Origin: JBFWIL01 sp050256015
Lineage (GTDB): Bacteria; Bacteroidota; Bacteroidia; Bacteroidales; Prolixibacteraceae
Reading direction: 5' to 3'
NCBI GenBank assembly: GCA_050256015.1
Contig: JBFWIL010000135.1
Location: forward strand, 1 to 7,415
Length of the DNA stretch: 7,415 nucleotides
This document shows positions 6,037-7,415 of this stretch, in pieces. The position numbers and the translations under genes were made by a program. Under the pieces are notes generated by a model, which was given only the letters and a program-made list of their open reading frames with translations, had not been told where the DNA came from and searched no databases. Position 1 is the first letter of the stretch. The number at the start of each line of letters is the position of its first letter.

Positions 6037-6064
6037 CAGGCGTTAACTTTTAAACCATAGAGAA

Positions 6065-7315
6065 GTGGATATTTTTGAAAAGTTTCGAACAAACAAAGGA
6101 AATATCGGCCAGTATATGAAGCAGGCTCATGGCTACTTCGCTTTTCCCAAGCTGGAAGGAGAAATTGGTGCCCGCATGAACTTCCGGGGTAAGGAGGTAC
6201 TAAACTGGAGTTTAAATAATTACATCGGGCTAGCCAATCATCCGGAAGTCCGCCGGGTGGATGCCGAGGCGGCAAAAGAGTGGGGCCTGGCTTACCCTAT
6301 GGGAGCCCGGATGATGTCGGGCCAAACCAGTCAGCATGAAACGCTGGAACGCGAGTTGGCTGCTTTTGTAAAAAAGCCGGATGCTTTTTTGCTGAATTTT
6401 GGCTACCAGGGGATGGTCTCGATTATCGATACTCTTTGCGGACGAAACGACGTGGTGGTTTACGATAGCGAAGCGCATGCCTGCATTCTGGACGGTTTGC
6501 GTCTGCATATAGGAAAACGCTTCGTTTATCCGCATAACAATATGGAAAATCTGCACAAACAACTGCAACGGGCCACCGTTTTGGCAGAAAAGCAGGGAGG
6601 CGGCATCCTTGTAATTACCGAAGGGGTGTTTGGCATGTCGGGCGATCTGGGTAAGCTGGATGAAATTGTAGCCCTGAAAGATGAATTCAGCTTCCGCCTG
6701 CTGGTAGACGATGCACATGGATTCGGGACGATGGGAGCCACCGGAGCAGGAACACCCGAACATTTTGGCGTTGAAAATGGTGTGGACCTGCACTTCAGCA
6801 CTTTTGCCAAAGCCATGGCCGGTATCGGAGCCTTCATTGCCTGCGATAAAGATATCTGCAACTACCTGCGCTACAACATGCGCTCACAAACTTTTGCCAA
6901 ATCGCTTCCCATGCCTATGGTAATCGGAGCCATGAAACGGCTTGAGCTGCTAAAAACACAAAAACAACTTCGCGAACAGTTGTGGACCATCGTGAATGCG
7001 CTGCAGTCGGGCCTCAAAGACGCCGGATTTGACATTGGACGGACCAATTCACCGGTTACCCCGGTATATATGAAGGGGGACGTTCCGGAAGCGACAAACG
7101 TAGTTTACGATCTGAGGGAAAACTACAACATCTTTTGTTCGGTAGTGGTTTACCCCGTAATACCCAGGGGAGAGATTATCCTGCGACTGATTCCGACAGC
7201 CACCCATACGCAGGAAGATGTAATTGTCACCATTTCGGCCTTTAAAGAAGTGCACGAAAAATTAAAAGGCGGTGAATACAAAGGCAAAGAAGTCCCGGAT
7301 ATGGGAATTCTGTAG
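6065..7315 (+). CDS. PLP-dependent alpha-oxoamine synthase family acyltransferase
   Basis: The 416-residue product belongs to the fold-type I PLP family that condenses an amino acid with an acyl-CoA: 8-amino-7-oxononanoate synthase, 2-amino-3-ketobutyrate ligase, serine palmitoyltransferase. Key features are SLNNYIGLANHP (49-60), GARMMSGQTSQHETLE (80-95), the ring-stacking H138 in SEAHACILDGLRL, VDDAHGFG (214-221, with cofactor contacts D215 and H218) and the Schiff-base lysine K249 in FSTFAKAMAG. The C-terminus has YPVIPRGEIILRLIPTATHT (363-382). The active site looks complete. The HAxIxDGxRL stretch is shared by ketobutyrate ligases and serine palmitoyltransferases, so the substrate cannot be fixed by eye; I recall close homologues across Bacteroidota annotated only generally. 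The start is GTG at 6065: an in-frame TAA lies at 6044-6046 and no ATG occurs before residue 18. It is a single-gene unit between its own promoter and a strong terminator. Confidence 0.88.
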   Translation: MDIFEKFRTNKGNIGQYMKQAHGYFAFPKLEGEIGARMNFRGKEVLNWSLNNYIGLANHPEVRRVDAEAAKEWGLAYPMGARMMSGQTSQHETLERELAAFVKKPDAFLLNFGYQGMVSIIDTLCGRNDVVVYDSEAHACILDGLRLHIGKRFVYPHNNMENLHKQLQRATVLAEKQGGGILVITEGVFGMSGDLGKLDEIVALKDEFSFRLLVDDAHGFGTMGATGAGTPEHFGVENGVDLHFSTFAKAMAGIGAFIACDKDICNYLRYNMRSQTFAKSLPMPMVIGAMKRLELLKTQKQLREQLWTIVNALQSGLKDAGFDIGRTNSPVTPVYMKGDVPEATNVVYDLRENYNIFCSVVVYPVIPRGEIILRLIPTATHTQEDVIVTISAFKEVHEKLKGGEYKGKEVPDMGIL

Positions 7316-7331
7316 GGCCTTTGTTTACGAT

Positions 7332-7374
7332 ATTCCATAAAAAAATCCGGAAATACCGGATTTTTTTATGGAAT
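7332..7374. terminator. Long perfect hairpin, probably a bidirectional terminator
   Basis: TTCCATAAAAAAATCCGG (7333-7350) and its exact complement (7356-7373) flank the 5-nt loop AAATA; one more A-T pair (7332/7374) extends the stem to 19 bp. In either direction the CCGG core hairpin is followed by seven T, the layout of a bidirectional intrinsic terminator. It lies 16 nt after the stop of the alpha-oxoamine synthase gene and implies a convergent gene to the right. Confidence 0.85.
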
Positions 7375-7385
7375 TGCCTATTTAA

Positions 7386-7415
7386 TCAGCCTTGTTTTTC
7401 AGACAGGTAACGCTC
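7386..7415 (-). CDS. Possible C-terminal end of a convergent gene (partial)
   Basis: On the minus strand from the right edge one frame reads ERYLSEKQG followed by TGA (7388-7386), just before the bidirectional terminator. A convergent gene is expected there, but nine codons cannot identify it. A second frame also stays open until a TAA at 7384-7382, so the choice of frame is uncertain. Confidence 0.25.
   Translation of the reverse strand, partial: ERYLSEKQG

Noticed and set aside
1..7415. A novel defence, mobile or secretion system
   Set aside because: All recognisable genes are conserved metabolic, envelope, transcription or repair genes. No transposase, integrase, nuclease-toxin pair, CRISPR repeat or attachment-site pattern was seen.

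Overview
The window looks like a chromosomal housekeeping segment from a member of the Bacteroidota, probably Bacteroidales or a relative. Three things point there. Two intergenic regions carry the phylum-specific promoter form TTG-N19-TAnnTTTG. The omega-type RNA polymerase subunit is the long Bacteroidota kind that sits beside bamD and coaBC. Start codons mostly lack Shine-Dalgarno sequences. Protein identifications come from recognised motifs and remembered family sequences; no search was run.

Layout, left to right. (1) 1-453, minus: the N-terminal part of an unidentified membrane protein, cut by the window edge. (2) 628-1788, plus: a YqhD-type metal-dependent aldehyde reductase with a textbook Bacteroidota promoter. 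(3) 1811-3463, minus: recN, convergent with yqhD. (4) 3547-5905, minus: a tight cluster in transcription order bamD - rpoZ - coaBC, ending in a hairpin/T-tract terminator at about 3494-3531. (5) 6065-7315, plus: a PLP-dependent alpha-oxoamine synthase family enzyme, divergent from bamD and with its own perfect promoter. (6) 7332-7374: a long perfect hairpin, probably a bidirectional terminator, followed by what may be the last codons of a convergent minus-strand gene at the right edge.

The three-gene cluster links outer-membrane protein assembly (BamD), transcription (RpoZ) and coenzyme A synthesis (CoaBC). RecN acts in double-strand break repair. The flanking enzymes have no obvious pathway link to the cluster. 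The alpha-oxoamine synthase may act in lipid (sphingoid base) or amino-ketone metabolism, and YqhD in aldehyde detoxification.

The most notable observation is that coaBC is broken into two frames at a run of ten A residues. One extra A, or a -1 shift on the run, restores a continuous 403-residue CoaBC. This could be an assembly homopolymer error, a real split, or slippage-dependent expression. I saw no CRISPR array, insertion sequence, tRNA, rRNA or phage gene, and no evidence for a new defence or mobile system.
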